The notes under the pieces: generated by a model
Seen by the model: the letters and a program-made list of their open reading frames with translations, nothing else
Told to the model about the DNA's origin: nothing
The model's database searches: none
Assembly (NCBI GenBank): GCA_003058525.1
Contig: QBVD01000046.1
Coordinates: 104,082-168,081 of the forward strand
From: a gamma proteobacterium symbiont of Ctena orbiculata
GTDB lineage: Bacteria; Pseudomonadota; Gammaproteobacteria; Chromatiales; Chromatiaceae
Length of the DNA: 64,000 nt
Direction of reading: 5' to 3'
Shown: one piece after another, positions 40,578-51,621 of the stretch
Position numbering within the stretch: the stretch's first letter is position 1
Layout: each line of letters opens with the position of its first letter
Translations under genes and position numbers: made by a program

Positions 40578-41508
40578 CGCCATCCCTCCCGAAACTTGTG
40601 GAGAGTATCCGCACCACCAGTTCTTCAAAATCGATGCCAGCTGCCCTGGCCGACATCGGCACCAGGCTGTGATCGGTCATACCGGGGACGGTGTTTGCTT
40701 CAATCAGCCAGGGTTGATGCCGTTCATCCAGCATCAGATCGACCCGGCCCCAACCACTGGCGCCAACTGCTTCGAAGGCCTCTGTGCAGAGCCCCTGCAA
40801 AGCTCTCTCCTCAGCACGATCAAGACCGCAGGGGCAGTGGTAACGTGTAGTGTCCGCCGCATATTTGGCCTGGTAGTCATAGAAAAGACGAGGCGTCTCG
40901 AGACGAATCATCGGCAATGCCCTTCCCTGCAGGATGGTCGTTGTGAACTCCTCCCCGACGATCCAGCGCTCCGCCAGAACCAATGCATCGTACTGTCTGG
41001 CCAGTTCCCAGGCACTGTGCAATTGCTCCACACTATCAACCTTGCTCATGCCGATACTGGAGCCCTCGCAGACCGGTTTTATCATCAGGGGAAAACCCAC
41101 CGCCTCCGCTTTGTCCAGGTCGCTTTCGTGAATCATCAAAACCGATTCAGGGGTTGGAATGCCCACGCCGCGCCATACCGCCTTGGTACGGTATTTATCC
41201 ATGGCAAGGGCCGATCCAAGCACACCACTGCCGGTATACGGCATGCCTATTCGTTCCAACGCACCCTGAATGACGCCGTCTTCACCGCCTCGGCCATGCA
41301 GGATGATAAAAGCCCGTTCATAGCCACCTGCAGCGAGTTGTGTCAACACGCCGTCATCCACATCCACCGCTTCCGCCTCAACTCCCCTGTTTACAAGCGC
41401 GTCCAGTACGGCTCGCCCGCTCTTCAGCGAAATCTCGCGTTCCGCAGACTGGCCGCCCATCAGTACCGCGACTCTGCCAAATGCCCGTTCAGATGCATTC
41501 ATGTTCAA
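40570..41508 (-). CDS. ddl: D-alanine--D-alanine ligase
   Basis: The 312-residue ATP-grasp enzyme has VLMGGQSAEREISLKSG, LHGRGGEDGVIQG, VKPVCEGSSIGMSKV and WLIEANTVPGMTDHSLVP. It makes D-Ala-D-Ala for the peptidoglycan stem. It overlaps murB by four bases (ATGA) and ftsQ by eight. Confidence 0.97.
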   Translation of the reverse strand: MNMNASERAFGRVAVLMGGQSAEREISLKSGRAVLDALVNRGVEAEAVDVDDGVLTQLAAGGYERAFIILHGRGGEDGVIQGALERIGMPYTGSGVLGSALAMDKYRTKAVWRGVGIPTPESVLMIHESDLDKAEAVGFPLMIKPVCEGSSIGMSKVDSVEQLHSAWELARQYDALVLAERWIVGEEFTTTILQGRALPMIRLETPRLFYDYQAKYAADTTRYHCPCGLDRAEERALQGLCTEAFEAVGASGWGRVDLMLDERHQPWLIEANTVPGMTDHSLVPMSARAAGIDFEELVVRILSTSFGRDGDE

Positions 41509-42404
41509 CTCGAATCTCCAATACGATGGACTTCGGTCGTCAGTTCGATGCCACTCCGTACCGCCACTTCACGCTGCACTTCGGCAATCAGCATCTCGAT
41601 ATCCCGTGCCGTGGCATCTCCGGTATTGATGATGAAGTTGGCGTGTTTCTCGGATACCTGAGCACCACCCAAACGCCTGCCTTTCAGGCCGGCGGCCTCA
41701 ATCAAGCGTGCGGCGAAATCACCGGGTGGGTTACGAAACACCGAACCACAACTGGGTTGACTGGTCGGTTGCGTGGCGGCACGCCGTTCCAGCAGTTGCC
41801 TGATCCGTTGCTGGGCGGCGTCCACATCTCCCGCTTCCATCTCCAGTTCGGCTGCCAGAAACCACTCGCCGGATGGGCCTCTGACCTGCCGATAAGCGAT
41901 CTCAAAATCCTCAGGTAAACGGCTGCGCACTTCACCGAATCGGTCAATGGTTTCGACCCTCACAACCCGTTCCCAGGTCTCGCCGCCAAAGGCCCCGGCA
42001 TTCATCGCCAGAGCACCGCCCAGGGTGCCGGGAATACCGGCTAGAAATTCCACACCGCAAAGGCCCGCCCTGGCTGCAATCCGGGCGACCTTCGCACATG
42101 CAATCCCCGATTCGGCATACAACAATCTGTCACTGCGCCATTCACTGGCCACAAGGCTGCCTTTTGTTGCAATCACAGTACCTTTGAATCCCCCGTCCCG
42201 TACCAGCAGATTGCTTCCCAAACCCAGCCAGAAGAGGGGCTCCTCTGAATCCAACTGATGCAGAAACCGAATCAGGTCCTCGCGGTCGGCAGGGCGATAA
42301 AAACAGCTGACCGGTCCTCCGACCCGCCAGGTGGTATGGCGGGAAAGGGGCTCGTCGAAACGCATTTCACCACGTAAGGATTGTTGATTTAGCGCAGGCA
42401 TCAT
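41505..42404 (-). CDS. murB: UDP-N-acetylenolpyruvoylglucosamine reductase
   Basis: The 299-residue FAD enzyme has HTTWRVGGPVSCFYRP, LGLGSNLLVRDGG, EFLAGIPGTLGGALAMNAGA and SCGSVFRNPPGDFAA, with Ser as the catalytic proton donor. It is a type II-sized MurB (short form). The start overlaps the stop of the small gene at 42401-42583 as ATGA, and its end overlaps ddl the same way. Confidence 0.96.
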   Translation of the reverse strand: MMPALNQQSLRGEMRFDEPLSRHTTWRVGGPVSCFYRPADREDLIRFLHQLDSEEPLFWLGLGSNLLVRDGGFKGTVIATKGSLVASEWRSDRLLYAESGIACAKVARIAARAGLCGVEFLAGIPGTLGGALAMNAGAFGGETWERVVRVETIDRFGEVRSRLPEDFEIAYRQVRGPSGEWFLAAELEMEAGDVDAAQQRIRQLLERRAATQPTSQPSCGSVFRNPPGDFAARLIEAAGLKGRRLGGAQVSEKHANFIINTGDATARDIEMLIAEVQREVAVRSGIELTTEVHRIGDSS

Positions 42405-42583
42405 CTGAAGTCGCTCTCGTCACGCGGATTGCCGTTTTTCGACCTGATCCTGTCCGTTGTCCGGTGCTGCCCTTCCGAAACATCGGTTGGTCTGCGCCTG
42501 ACTATCGGGATACCCGGCAGGTTGGATTGCAGGGATTCACCACATCCCTGATGCAATTTTTTCATATCGATTCCATACGCCAT
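42401..42583 (-). CDS. Unknown 60-residue protein between murC and murB
   Basis: The frame from the ATG at 42583 encodes [17 protein letters not shown] and continues to a basic, Arg-rich C-terminal half (PIVRRRPTDV, HRTTDRIRSKNGNPRDESD). The start overlaps the murC stop as TGATG with a strong upstream ribosome site (GGAGGTGG), and the stop overlaps murB as ATGA, so translation is coupled on both sides. There is no membrane span or known motif. It could be a real small dcw gene or a frame kept open only to couple murC to murB. Confidence 0.55.
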   Translation of the reverse strand: MAYGIDMKKLHQGCGESLQSNLPGIPIVRRRPTDVSEGQHRTTDRIRSKNGNPRDESDFR

Positions 42584-44019
42584 CACTCCACCTCCTGACA
42601 AAGTCGTCGAGGCAGTTCCGCCGCAACGGAACCGATACTGCCGGCACCCACGGTCAGAACGATATCCCCATCCTGGAGCAATCCCTGCAACAGATCCGGC
42701 AACTCCTCCAGCGGTTCCACAAAGACTGGATCAACCTGGCCGCGGATCCGGATTGCACGACTCAAATCGCGACCGCTCGCACCCTGAATCGGCTCCTCGC
42801 CTGCAGCATAAACCTCGCTGACGATCAGCAGATCCGCTTTCGATAAAACCTGCACGAAGTCCTCGAACTGCTCTTGTGTTCGTGAATAACGGTGTGGTTG
42901 AAACACCACCACCAGACGCCGCCCCGGCCATCCGTCGCGAACTGCAGAAAGGGTCGCATCGATCTCCCGCGGATGGTGCGCGTAGTCGTCAATCAACATC
43001 ACCTGTTTACCATCCATGTCACAGTCGCCCCTGGTCTGAAATCGCCGACCGATACCGGCGAAGTTGCTTAGCGCAACCTGGATGGTGCTGCTCTCAATAT
43101 TGAGTTCGAGCGCCACGCAAATAGCCGCCAAGGCATTCAACACATTATGTCTGCCAGGCAGGTTGAGTGTGATCCGAACCGGTTCCGTCAGGGATTCCGC
43201 CTGCAGCGTGAATTGGGTCTTCAATCCCTCCCTGACTACATCAACCGCCTTTACATCGGCACCATCGCTGAAGCCATAGGTCGTAATCGGTCTTGTGATC
43301 TCCGGTAACAGATTGCGTATCTCATCGTCGTCGATACACATCACTGCGCGACCATAGAATGGCAAGTGATGAAGAAATTCCAGAAAGGTCCTGCGCAATC
43401 TGTTGAAGTCTCCGCCGTAGGTGGTCATATGGTCGGCATCGATGTTGGTCACCACGGCCAGCATCGGCTGCAGGTAGAGAAATGAGGCGTCACTTTCATC
43501 CGCCTCCGCGACCAGATACTCCCCATCACCCAAACGCGCATTGGCTCCGGCACTGTTGAGTCTGCCACCGATAACGAATGTCGGATCGAGGTCGGCTTCT
43601 GCCAGAATACTGGTGACCAGACTGGTGGTGGTGGTCTTGCCGTGGGTCCCTGCCACTGCAATGCCATAGTGGAAACGCATGATCTCCGCCAGCATCTCGG
43701 CCCTCGGCACCACCGGTATTCTGGCATCCCGTGCAGCGACAACCTCGGGATTGTCCTCTTTGATGGCACTCGATATCACGACTGCATCAGCCGATTCGAC
43801 ATGGCTTTGTTTGTGGCCTATTTTCAGTTCGGCACCCAGTTCGGCAAGCCGCGAAGTAACTCCACTCTCCTTTTGATCCGATCCGGTCACCTGATAACCC
43901 AGATTGATCATGACCTCGGCTATGCCACTCATACCCGCACCGCCGATACCGACGAAGTGAATCCGACGCATGCGGCCCATGCTGTTCGGGGCGTATCGTT
44001 TACGTAGCTGTTCACTCAT
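42583..44019 (-). CDS. murC: UDP-N-acetylmuramate--L-alanine ligase
   Basis: The ATG at 44019 overlaps the murG stop as ATGA and gives 478 residues; the 36 codons further upstream are inside murG. The protein has the N-terminal [17 protein letters not shown], the ATP loop [30 protein letters not shown] and FQPHRYSRT. It adds L-Ala to UDP-MurNAc. Confidence 0.97.
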   Translation of the reverse strand: MSEQLRKRYAPNSMGRMRRIHFVGIGGAGMSGIAEVMINLGYQVTGSDQKESGVTSRLAELGAELKIGHKQSHVESADAVVISSAIKEDNPEVVAARDARIPVVPRAEMLAEIMRFHYGIAVAGTHGKTTTTSLVTSILAEADLDPTFVIGGRLNSAGANARLGDGEYLVAEADESDASFLYLQPMLAVVTNIDADHMTTYGGDFNRLRRTFLEFLHHLPFYGRAVMCIDDDEIRNLLPEITRPITTYGFSDGADVKAVDVVREGLKTQFTLQAESLTEPVRITLNLPGRHNVLNALAAICVALELNIESSTIQVALSNFAGIGRRFQTRGDCDMDGKQVMLIDDYAHHPREIDATLSAVRDGWPGRRLVVVFQPHRYSRTQEQFEDFVQVLSKADLLIVSEVYAAGEEPIQGASGRDLSRAIRIRGQVDPVFVEPLEELPDLLQGLLQDGDIVLTVGAGSIGSVAAELPRRLCQEVE

Positions 44020-45095
44020 GGATCGATAGCCTCCATGCAGTAACGCCCTACCCGCACGGCGGCATCCGGTTTCGCCAGGCTGCGGGCAGCCAAAGCCATC
44101 TCCAGAAGTTTTTTTCTGTTTGCGCAAAGACTGCCCAGCAGCCGTGCCAGATTGCGCCCATCGAGACTGTGTTGATGAATAAGGTAGGCTGCATCCACAT
44201 TGACCAGAAATTCCGCATTGCGGGTCTGATGGTCATCGACGGCAAAAGGATAGGGTACGAGTATGGCGCCCAAACCCGCCACCGCCAGTTCGGAAACCGT
44301 CAGCGCACCGGCCCGACAGATGACAAGATCAGCCCAGGCATAGGCCTCGGCCATTTCGGTTTCAAAGGCCTTCACCTCCGCATCGACCGCCAATTCCCGG
44401 TATCTGGCAAGGGTCTCATCAAGCAGTTTTTCACCGGCCTGATGACGCACCTGCGGCCGCAGTTTTTGCGGCATCAAAGAGAGCGCTTCCGGTATGCACT
44501 GATTGAGCGCCCGGGCACCCAGAGAACCGCCGAGAACCAGCAGTCTGATGGCTCCTTCATGCTCAGCGAAGCGTGCTTCCGGCACGTCGAGGGAAACGAT
44601 ATCCTGGCGTACCGGATTGCCCACCGTCTCTGCCTGCGCCTCGGCACCAAAACTATCGGGAAAGGCCTCGAACACCTTGGTTGCAAATTGAGCCAATATC
44701 CGATTGGTCAATCCCGGTATCGCATTCTGCTCCTGGATCACCAGAGGTATACGCATCAACCTGGCTGCCAAACCACCGGGGCCGGTGGCAAACCCGCCCA
44801 TGCCCAACACCAGGTTTGGACGGGTACGACGTAATACGCGATAGGCCTGCCAGAGGGCCTTGCTGATAGTAAACGGAGCAGCCAGATGCCGCTTCAGCCC
44901 ACTTCCGCGCACACCTTTCACCTGCAGCGTCTCAAGAGGATAGCCATAGCCTGGAATCAGTCTGTTCTCCATACCGGAGCGACTGCCCAACCAGGTGATG
45001 CGACAACCTTTCTGTTTCATCCAGTCGGCCACCGCCAGTGCCGGGAAGAGGTGCCCGCCCGTACCGCCGGCCATGACCATCACATGAGGCTCCAT
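44016..45095 (-). CDS. murG: Lipid II synthase MurG
   Basis: The 359-residue glycosyltransferase has [61 protein letters not shown] and the UDP-GlcNAc-binding [24 protein letters not shown] segment (shown in parts in the sequence at about 260-283). It adds GlcNAc to lipid I at the inner face of the membrane. It overlaps ftsW by 16 bases. Confidence 0.97.
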   Translation of the reverse strand: MEPHVMVMAGGTGGHLFPALAVADWMKQKGCRITWLGSRSGMENRLIPGYGYPLETLQVKGVRGSGLKRHLAAPFTISKALWQAYRVLRRTRPNLVLGMGGFATGPGGLAARLMRIPLVIQEQNAIPGLTNRILAQFATKVFEAFPDSFGAEAQAETVGNPVRQDIVSLDVPEARFAEHEGAIRLLVLGGSLGARALNQCIPEALSLMPQKLRPQVRHQAGEKLLDETLARYRELAVDAEVKAFETEMAEAYAWADLVICRAGALTVSELAVAGLGAILVPYPFAVDDHQTRNAEFLVNVDAAYLIHQHSLDGRNLARLLGSLCANRKKLLEMALAARSLAKPDAAVRVGRYCMEAIDP

Positions 45096-46282
45096 GATCG
45101 CCTCCGGTGCTTGCTTTTACCGCCTTTCTGGCGAGACTCGAAATCGATTCTTAGCAACATGGCAATCATCATGCAGGCGACAATGATGCTGTTGCCGCCA
45201 TAGCTCATAAACGGCAGGGTCAGCCCTTTGGTCGGCAGCAACCCGACATTGACACCGATATTGATGAAGGCCTGCATCCCGATCCATAAACCGAGTCCGT
45301 AGGCTGTATAACTGGAAAAGCGTTGGCCTGCCTGTTCCGCTTTGACACCAATCTGAAATGCCCGCCAGGTAATGAATGCAAAAAGAAAAATAACACCCGC
45401 TGTGCCGAGCAAACCGAACTCCTCACCTACAACGGCCATGATGAAATCGGTATGCGCCTCCGGCAGGTAGAACTGTTTCTGGATACCGTTACCCAATCCG
45501 ACACCGCTGATCTCACCCCGGCCGAAGGCGATCAATGCCTGCGACAACTGGAAATCGGTATTGAAGGGATCATCCCAGGGATTAAGGTAGGTCGTCATCC
45601 GCTGCCACCGGTAGGGCGAGAAATAGATCAATGCCCAGCCGGCCACACCGGCAAAAACCAACAACGTGGCAAACTGGTAGAGCACTACCCCACCAAGAAA
45701 CAGCATGCCTGTGGCGGTTGCGAACAGAACCACGGTGGTGCCGAAGTCGGGTTGCAGCAGGATCAGTGAACTGGTGATGATCAGCAGCAGCATCGGTTTG
45801 GCAAAGCCCCAGAACGAGCGCGCGACTTCATCCTGGCGGCGTACCAGGTATCCGGCGATGTAGAGCACCATGAAAAGCTTCATGAATTCGGAACTCTGCA
45901 GATTGAAACCGCCGAGCGGTATCCAGCGGGTCGCGCCATTGACGCTTTTTCCTATCCCGGGGACCAACAACAGCATTAACAGGCATAGTCCCAAAAAGAC
46001 CAGCAACGGCCCTGCCTTTTGCCATTGAATCATCGCAATTTGAAAAACCAGGTAGGCGGAGAGCAAGCCCAGGAACACGGCAAACAGGTGACGATAGACA
46101 TAAAAGAAGGGCGATCCACCCAGGCGGTCTCCCACAGTCATCGATGCGGACGAAACCATGACCAAGCCGAAACAGAGCAGCATGGCTGCCGCCCCCAGAA
46201 GCCACCAATCGAAGATGGGCTGCACGACTGGATTACGGCGTGCCCGTGCATCATGTGCCTGTGGACGTACCAGCGTATTCAT
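45080..46282 (-). CDS. ftsW: Septal peptidoglycan glycosyltransferase FtsW
   Basis: The 400-residue SEDS protein has about ten membrane spans and the motifs GKSVNGATRWIPLGG, QPDFGTTVVLFATA, FGRGEISGVGLGNG, LPEAHTDFIMAVVGEEFG and LPFMSYGGNSI. It polymerises septal glycan with FtsI. It overlaps murG and murD at its two ends. Confidence 0.96.
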   Translation of the reverse strand: MNTLVRPQAHDARARRNPVVQPIFDWWLLGAAAMLLCFGLVMVSSASMTVGDRLGGSPFFYVYRHLFAVFLGLLSAYLVFQIAMIQWQKAGPLLVFLGLCLLMLLLVPGIGKSVNGATRWIPLGGFNLQSSEFMKLFMVLYIAGYLVRRQDEVARSFWGFAKPMLLLIITSSLILLQPDFGTTVVLFATATGMLFLGGVVLYQFATLLVFAGVAGWALIYFSPYRWQRMTTYLNPWDDPFNTDFQLSQALIAFGRGEISGVGLGNGIQKQFYLPEAHTDFIMAVVGEEFGLLGTAGVIFLFAFITWRAFQIGVKAEQAGQRFSSYTAYGLGLWIGMQAFINIGVNVGLLPTKGLTLPFMSYGGNSIIVACMMIAMLLRIDFESRQKGGKSKHRRRSWSLM

Positions 46283-47634
46283 GCCGGAAGCGCCTCCACC
46301 GCCTGAATAAAGGCCTCACCGCGGGCTTCGAAGTTACGGAACATATCGAAGCTGGCGCAAGCCGGAGAGAGCAGCACACGATCGCCTGGTTGCGCCAACT
46401 CCGCCGCCAGGGCGACTGCCGTTTCAAGTGATGCCGCATGCTCAGTTCGCACCCGGCCTGCCAGGGCAGATTCCAGCTCTGATGCATCCCTGCCGATGAG
46501 GATGACGGCACGGGCTGTCTCTTCCACAACCGGAGCCAGGGGAGTGAAATCGGCATCCTTGCAATCACCACCGGCAATCAGCACACTCCGGCTGGCGCCG
46601 CTTTCGGGATGCAGCCCCTGCAAGGCGGCGATAGTGGCTCCCACATTGGTGCCCTTGGAATCGTTGTACCAACGCACCTCCCCTTTATCGCAGATCCATT
46701 GGGTGCGATGGGGGAGCCCTGAAAAACTTCTCAGCGCCGCCAGCATATCATTTTGCGGCAGACCCACAGCACTGCCCAAGGCCAGGGCCGCCAGGGCGTT
46801 CGCAATATTATGGCGGCCGGGAATTCGCAGTTCGGTGACGGGTATCAGAGGGGTATGCCCCTCACTCAGCCATTTGACTCCATCGAGCTCATGTAAACCG
46901 AAATCGTCTCCAGTCGGCGCCTCCAGAGTAAACCCGACAGTGGCCGCATCCGGCACTGCCATGGCTGCAACTATCGGATCGTCACGGTTGATTACCATGA
47001 TCTCGCTGCCGCTATAGAGTGATGCCTTGGTTGCGGCATACTCATCCAGATCCCGGTAACGGTCCATATGATCGGCGGAGATATTCAACACAACCGCGGC
47101 TTGGGGTTTGAGCGAACGGGTGCTCTCCAACTGGAAGCTGGAGAGTTCGAGCACGTACAGCTCCACTTGATCATCCAGCAGATCGAGAGCCGGTTCCCCA
47201 AGGTTGCCGCCCACGGCCACCCTTATCCCGGCCATGCGCGCCATATCACCCAACAAGGTGGTCACGGTGCTTTTGCCGTTTGAACCCGTGATCGCCACGA
47301 CCGGTGCTTGCACCGCTCTGGCGAACAGCTCCACATCGCCGACTATCTCCACATGCCGCTCTTTGGCTGCACGAATCAACGGCTCATCGAGAGGTATCCC
47401 CGGACTCACCACCAGTCGACTCGCGGCATGGAACACCTCCGCCTGAAATCCGCCAAGAAATATCGCCATATCGGGATAATCCTTGCGCAACGCCTCCAGT
47501 CCCGGAGGATTCTCGCGTGTGTCTGTCACCGCCAGGGATTCCCCTTGAGCCGCCAGATAGCGCGCGCAGGAGAGCCCGGTCGCCCCCAGTCCGACGATCA
47601 GGGTTTTAGCTGAATTTGCCGCTTGCTTCGTCAT
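46279..47634 (-). CDS. murD: UDP-N-acetylmuramoylalanine--D-glutamate ligase
   Basis: The ATG at 47634 overlaps the mraY stop by one base (TGATG) and gives 451 residues from [20 protein letters not shown]; the frame upstream lies inside mraY. The ATP loop is GSNGKSTVTTL, and NISADHMDRY, YNDSKGTN and LSPACASFDMF follow. It adds D-Glu to the stem peptide. Confidence 0.96.
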   Translation of the reverse strand: MTKQAANSAKTLIVGLGATGLSCARYLAAQGESLAVTDTRENPPGLEALRKDYPDMAIFLGGFQAEVFHAASRLVVSPGIPLDEPLIRAAKERHVEIVGDVELFARAVQAPVVAITGSNGKSTVTTLLGDMARMAGIRVAVGGNLGEPALDLLDDQVELYVLELSSFQLESTRSLKPQAAVVLNISADHMDRYRDLDEYAATKASLYSGSEIMVINRDDPIVAAMAVPDAATVGFTLEAPTGDDFGLHELDGVKWLSEGHTPLIPVTELRIPGRHNIANALAALALGSAVGLPQNDMLAALRSFSGLPHRTQWICDKGEVRWYNDSKGTNVGATIAALQGLHPESGASRSVLIAGGDCKDADFTPLAPVVEETARAVILIGRDASELESALAGRVRTEHAASLETAVALAAELAQPGDRVLLSPACASFDMFRNFEARGEAFIQAVEALPA

Positions 47635-48716
47635 CAACGTATCTTCAGACTCGCCAGACCGACCAACACCAGGATGACGGTGATGATCCAGAACCTCACA
47701 ATCACCCGAGGCTCCGGCCAACCCTTGAGTTCAAAGTGGTGATGCAGTGGCGCCATACGAAAAATGCGCTTGCCGGTGAGCTTGTAGGACATGACCTGCA
47801 ATACCACCGATACCGTCTCCACCACAAAGACCCCTCCCATGATGAACAACACAATCTCCTGCCGCACCGCCACAGCGACCACTCCCAGGGCGGCGCCCAA
47901 CGCCAAGGCGCCCACATCACCCATGAAAACCTGAGCCGGGTAGGTGTTGAACCAAAGAAAACCCAATCCGGCGCCAACCAACGAGGCGCAGAAGACAATC
48001 AGTTCGCCAACCCCAGGCAGGTAGGGGATCTTCAAATAGGTGGCAAAATCAGAGTGCCCGGTAACATAGGCGATCATGCCCAGGGCGCCGCCCACCATCA
48101 CAGTTGGCAGAATCGCCAGACCGTCGAGCCCGTCAGTCAGGTTGACCGCATTGGAGGAGCCGACGATGACCAGATAACTGAACAGAATGAACACCGGGCC
48201 CCAATCCAGGGAGACATCTTTCAGATAGGGAATCAGCAGCGCCGTCTCCATGGTGGATGTAGCGGTGTAGTAAAAGACCAGGGATGCACCCAATCCCGCT
48301 ACCGATTGCCAGAAATATTTCCAGCGCGCCGCCAGACCTTTGGGGTCGTTGAGAACCAGCTTCTTATAGTCGTCGACCAATCCGATCAGGCCAAAGGTCA
48401 TGGTGACGATCAACACAATCCAGACATAGCGGTTTGCCAGGTCCGACCACAGCAGTGTGGCGATGGCGATCGCCACCAATATCAATGAACCACCCATGGT
48501 CGGAGTTCCGGCCTTGGAAAAGTGCGTTTCCGGACCGTCATCCCGCACTGTCTGTCCAATCTGGTGAAAGCTCAGGCGGCGTATCATCATAGGACCCAGG
48601 GCCAGGGAGATCATCAATGCCGTCAGAACCCCCAGGATGGTGCGCAGCGTCAGGTACTGGAACACCCTGAAGCCGTTGTCGAACTGAGCAAGCCAATCGG
48701 TAAAATAGAGCAACAC
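47634..48716 (-). CDS. mraY: Phospho-N-acetylmuramoyl-pentapeptide transferase
   Basis: The 360-residue polytopic enzyme (about ten spans) has [34 protein letters not shown] and the [14 protein letters not shown] loop, with the active-site aspartates in place. It makes lipid I. It starts two bases after murF. Confidence 0.98.
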   Translation of the reverse strand: MLLYFTDWLAQFDNGFRVFQYLTLRTILGVLTALMISLALGPMMIRRLSFHQIGQTVRDDGPETHFSKAGTPTMGGSLILVAIAIATLLWSDLANRYVWIVLIVTMTFGLIGLVDDYKKLVLNDPKGLAARWKYFWQSVAGLGASLVFYYTATSTMETALLIPYLKDVSLDWGPVFILFSYLVIVGSSNAVNLTDGLDGLAILPTVMVGGALGMIAYVTGHSDFATYLKIPYLPGVGELIVFCASLVGAGLGFLWFNTYPAQVFMGDVGALALGAALGVVAVAVRQEIVLFIMGGVFVVETVSVVLQVMSYKLTGKRIFRMAPLHHHFELKGWPEPRVIVRFWIITVILVLVGLASLKIR

Positions 48717-48718
48717 TG

Positions 48719-50086
48719 TCAGCCTCTCCCCTCATTCATCAGCCGATCCACCACCCTTTCCATGGCCGCACTTCGGGATCCCTTTACCAGCAACGTATCG
48801 CCTTGCCGAAGCGAGCCGGTCAGGCTCCCCACCAGTTCGTCCAGATCCGAAAAGGCAAGTGCTCCGTCGCCGAAGCTCAACGCTGCATGCCGGCTCAGCT
48901 CTCCCAGGGTATAGAGGTGGGAGAGTCCCGCCTGTTTCGCCTTTGCGCCCATCTGACCATGCAGGGCAATGGATTGGTCACCCAGCTCAGCCAGATCCCC
49001 CAGCACCAGCACCCGCTCGCCCGGTGCACTGCGTAAAACATCCACTGCGGCTTCCACCGAATCGGGATTGGCGTTATAGGTGTCGTCGATGAGGCGGTAG
49101 CCGGCAGGAGTGAAGCGCATCTGCAGACGGCCTGCCACTGGCTCGACACTTGCGAGTCCCCGCTCGATATCCCCGCCTGAGCACCCCATCGCCAGTGCAC
49201 CCGCAATCGCCGCCAGGGCATTCATCAGATTGTGTTGGCCGGCGAGCGCAAGTCTTACGTCAAAACTCTCTGCCTGATAACTGACTTGCATGTGGTTGTA
49301 ATAACCCGATTCCGTCCAGCGCATCTCGGCCCGGGAGAGATCAAAGTGCACGGCCGCATGCCTCGAACTGCCGAAGCTGATCAGTCTGCGTTCGCCCAGC
49401 AGATCGCGCCAAAGGGGAAAATAGTCATCGTCGGCATTCAATACAGCGATCCCGGTGGGTTTGAGTCCGCTGAGGATCTCACCCTTCGCCCGGGCAACAC
49501 CCTGCAGATCGCCGAATCCCTCGAGATGAGCGGCGCCGGCATTGGTGATGAGGGCCACATCCGGGTGGGCGATCTGGCTCAGGTAGCCGATCTCGCCGGG
49601 ATGATTGGCGCCCATTTCCACCACCGCATAGGCTTCATCCTGCAAGCGCAGCAATGTGAGCGGCAGGCCGATTTCATTATTCAAATTACCCCTGGTGGCC
49701 AGTACGCTTCCTTTTTGCCGTAGGATGGCGGCGAGCAGCTCTTTGACAGTGGTCTTGCCGTTGCTGCCGGTAATGGCGATCAGCGGCACGGCAAAACAGT
49801 CCCGCCAGACACCAGCCAGACGACCGAGTCCGATCCGGGTATCCGATACCTGAAGCTGGGGAATCTCAGGGTTCTGCGGTTCGCTCACCATCACTGCCAC
49901 AGCCCCCTTGTCCCGCGCCTGACCGATGAAGGTGTGACCATCAAAATTGGGCCCCTTCAACGCGACATAGAGATCGTTCTCCGCCAGGGTGCGGCTATCG
50001 GTGCTGACCGAGCTGAAACGGACATCTTCGCCAACCTGGGTCCCATGCAAGCTTTCCGCTATTTGAGAGAGATAGAGCGCGTTCAT
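48719..50086 (-). CDS. murF: UDP-N-acetylmuramoyl-tripeptide--D-alanyl-D-alanine ligase
   Basis: The ATG at 50086 overlaps the murE stop as ATGA and gives 455 residues. It carries [18 protein letters not shown], the ATP loop [25 protein letters not shown] and [17 protein letters not shown]. It adds the D-Ala-D-Ala dipeptide. Confidence 0.97.
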   Translation of the reverse strand: MNALYLSQIAESLHGTQVGEDVRFSSVSTDSRTLAENDLYVALKGPNFDGHTFIGQARDKGAVAVMVSEPQNPEIPQLQVSDTRIGLGRLAGVWRDCFAVPLIAITGSNGKTTVKELLAAILRQKGSVLATRGNLNNEIGLPLTLLRLQDEAYAVVEMGANHPGEIGYLSQIAHPDVALITNAGAAHLEGFGDLQGVARAKGEILSGLKPTGIAVLNADDDYFPLWRDLLGERRLISFGSSRHAAVHFDLSRAEMRWTESGYYNHMQVSYQAESFDVRLALAGQHNLMNALAAIAGALAMGCSGGDIERGLASVEPVAGRLQMRFTPAGYRLIDDTYNANPDSVEAAVDVLRSAPGERVLVLGDLAELGDQSIALHGQMGAKAKQAGLSHLYTLGELSRHAALSFGDGALAFSDLDELVGSLTGSLRQGDTLLVKGSRSAAMERVVDRLMNEGRG

Positions 50087-51621
50087 TGGGCCTTCACCGA
50101 CCACGCATCGAGTGCGGCTGCGACCTGTTCACGGTCATCGAAATGGAGCACCTTCTCCCCGACAAGCTGGTAGTCCTCATGACCCTTGCCCGCCACCAGC
50201 ACCAGGTCACCCGGCGATGCATGGGCAATAGCAACATGGATTGCACGATGCCGATCGGGTTCGACCATCGCCCTGTCCGACATTTTCATACCGGCCAGGA
50301 TCTGCTGAATGATTTCACCGCTCGGTTCACTGCGCGGATTGTCATCGGTAATGATTACTCGATCGGCCAGCTGTTCAGCCAATTCGCCCATCAGCGGGCG
50401 CTTACCGCGATCACGATCGCCGCCACAGCCGAATACCACACTGAGCGAACCCGGACAGTGCACCCGAAGGGCCTGCAAGGCCTTTTCCAGGGCGTCCGGG
50501 GTATGGGCGTAGTCGACCACGACGCCAGGTCTCTCTCCGCCGCCCAACAGCTCCATCCGACCGGGGATGGTATTGAGCTCCGAAAGCACCGCCACTGCGC
50601 GCTGCAAAGACCAGTTCCGCTGCAGCAGCACCAGCAGGACCGCCAGTAGATTGGCCGCATTGAAGCGACCAAGCAGTTTCGTCTCCAGATCAGCATCGCC
50701 CACGTGGGTCGAGATTTTGATGCGCATACCCTGGCTAGTGGGATCTATCTCCAAGGCCCGCGCCCATCCGGTAAGACCGGCAGGCAAATCAGCTGCCGGC
50801 TCGAGACTGTATCCCAGCAGCTTCACCCCTTCCGCCATCGATCCGACAATGGTTCTGCCGAAACTGTCATCGAGATTGATCACCGCGCTGCTGAGGTCCG
50901 GCATATGAAACAGCCTCTGTTTGGCTGCGGCATAGTTTTCCAGCGTTCTGTGATAATCGAAATGATCGCGACTGAGATTTGTGAAGATTGCGCAATCAAA
51001 TGCCACAGCAGCAGCCCGATTCTGATCCAGCGCATGGGATGAAACTTCCATACTCACGGCGCCAGCACCCTGCGCCAGCAGTTCATGCAAATGTCTCTGC
51101 AAGGTCACCGCATCGGGGGTTGTATAACCGGTTGACTTCAATTGCCCGGGGAGCCCCACACCCAGGGTCCCCATGATGCCGCAGGGGATCTCGCTCGTCA
51201 GCGCATGGGCCAACAATTGACAGATACTGGTCTTGCCATTGGTGCCGGTTATCCCATAGACGGTCATCTGACGGCTGGGATGCCGGAAAAAACGGCCGGC
51301 GATCCGGCTTACATATTTTGATAAACCAGGTACCGCCAACAGGGGTACGGGCAGCTTCACATCGGCTGCCAGCACTTTTCCATCTGCAGCGTCCGTTTCC
51401 CAAACAATGGCCGCAGCACCCCGGGAGACCGCCTGTTCGGCAAAAGCCAATCCATGATGATGTTCACCGGCACATGCAATAAACAGCGCCCCCGGCGATA
51501 CTTCGCGGCTATCCAGGGCGATCCCGGTCACTTCACGATCATCATGCGCCGGCATGGAGACTATTCCATGCAGCAGGGATGTCAGTGTCACTCCTTCCAT
51601 GATGCGCTCGGCAGCCATCAT
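50083..51621 (-). CDS. murE: UDP-MurNAc-L-Ala-D-Glu--meso-diaminopimelate ligase
   Basis: The 512-residue ligase has LDSREVSPGALFIAC, the ATP loop GTNGKTSICQLLA, EVSSHALDQNR and the DDNPRSEPS motif, in which DNPR specifies meso-diaminopimelate as the third residue. It overlaps ftsI and murF as ATGA. Two further ATG codons shortly after the start (51618 and the MEGVTL site) are alternatives. Confidence 0.97.
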   Translation of the reverse strand: MMAAERIMEGVTLTSLLHGIVSMPAHDDREVTGIALDSREVSPGALFIACAGEHHHGLAFAEQAVSRGAAAIVWETDAADGKVLAADVKLPVPLLAVPGLSKYVSRIAGRFFRHPSRQMTVYGITGTNGKTSICQLLAHALTSEIPCGIMGTLGVGLPGQLKSTGYTTPDAVTLQRHLHELLAQGAGAVSMEVSSHALDQNRAAAVAFDCAIFTNLSRDHFDYHRTLENYAAAKQRLFHMPDLSSAVINLDDSFGRTIVGSMAEGVKLLGYSLEPAADLPAGLTGWARALEIDPTSQGMRIKISTHVGDADLETKLLGRFNAANLLAVLLVLLQRNWSLQRAVAVLSELNTIPGRMELLGGGERPGVVVDYAHTPDALEKALQALRVHCPGSLSVVFGCGGDRDRGKRPLMGELAEQLADRVIITDDNPRSEPSGEIIQQILAGMKMSDRAMVEPDRHRAIHVAIAHASPGDLVLVAGKGHEDYQLVGEKVLHFDDREQVAAALDAWSVKAQ

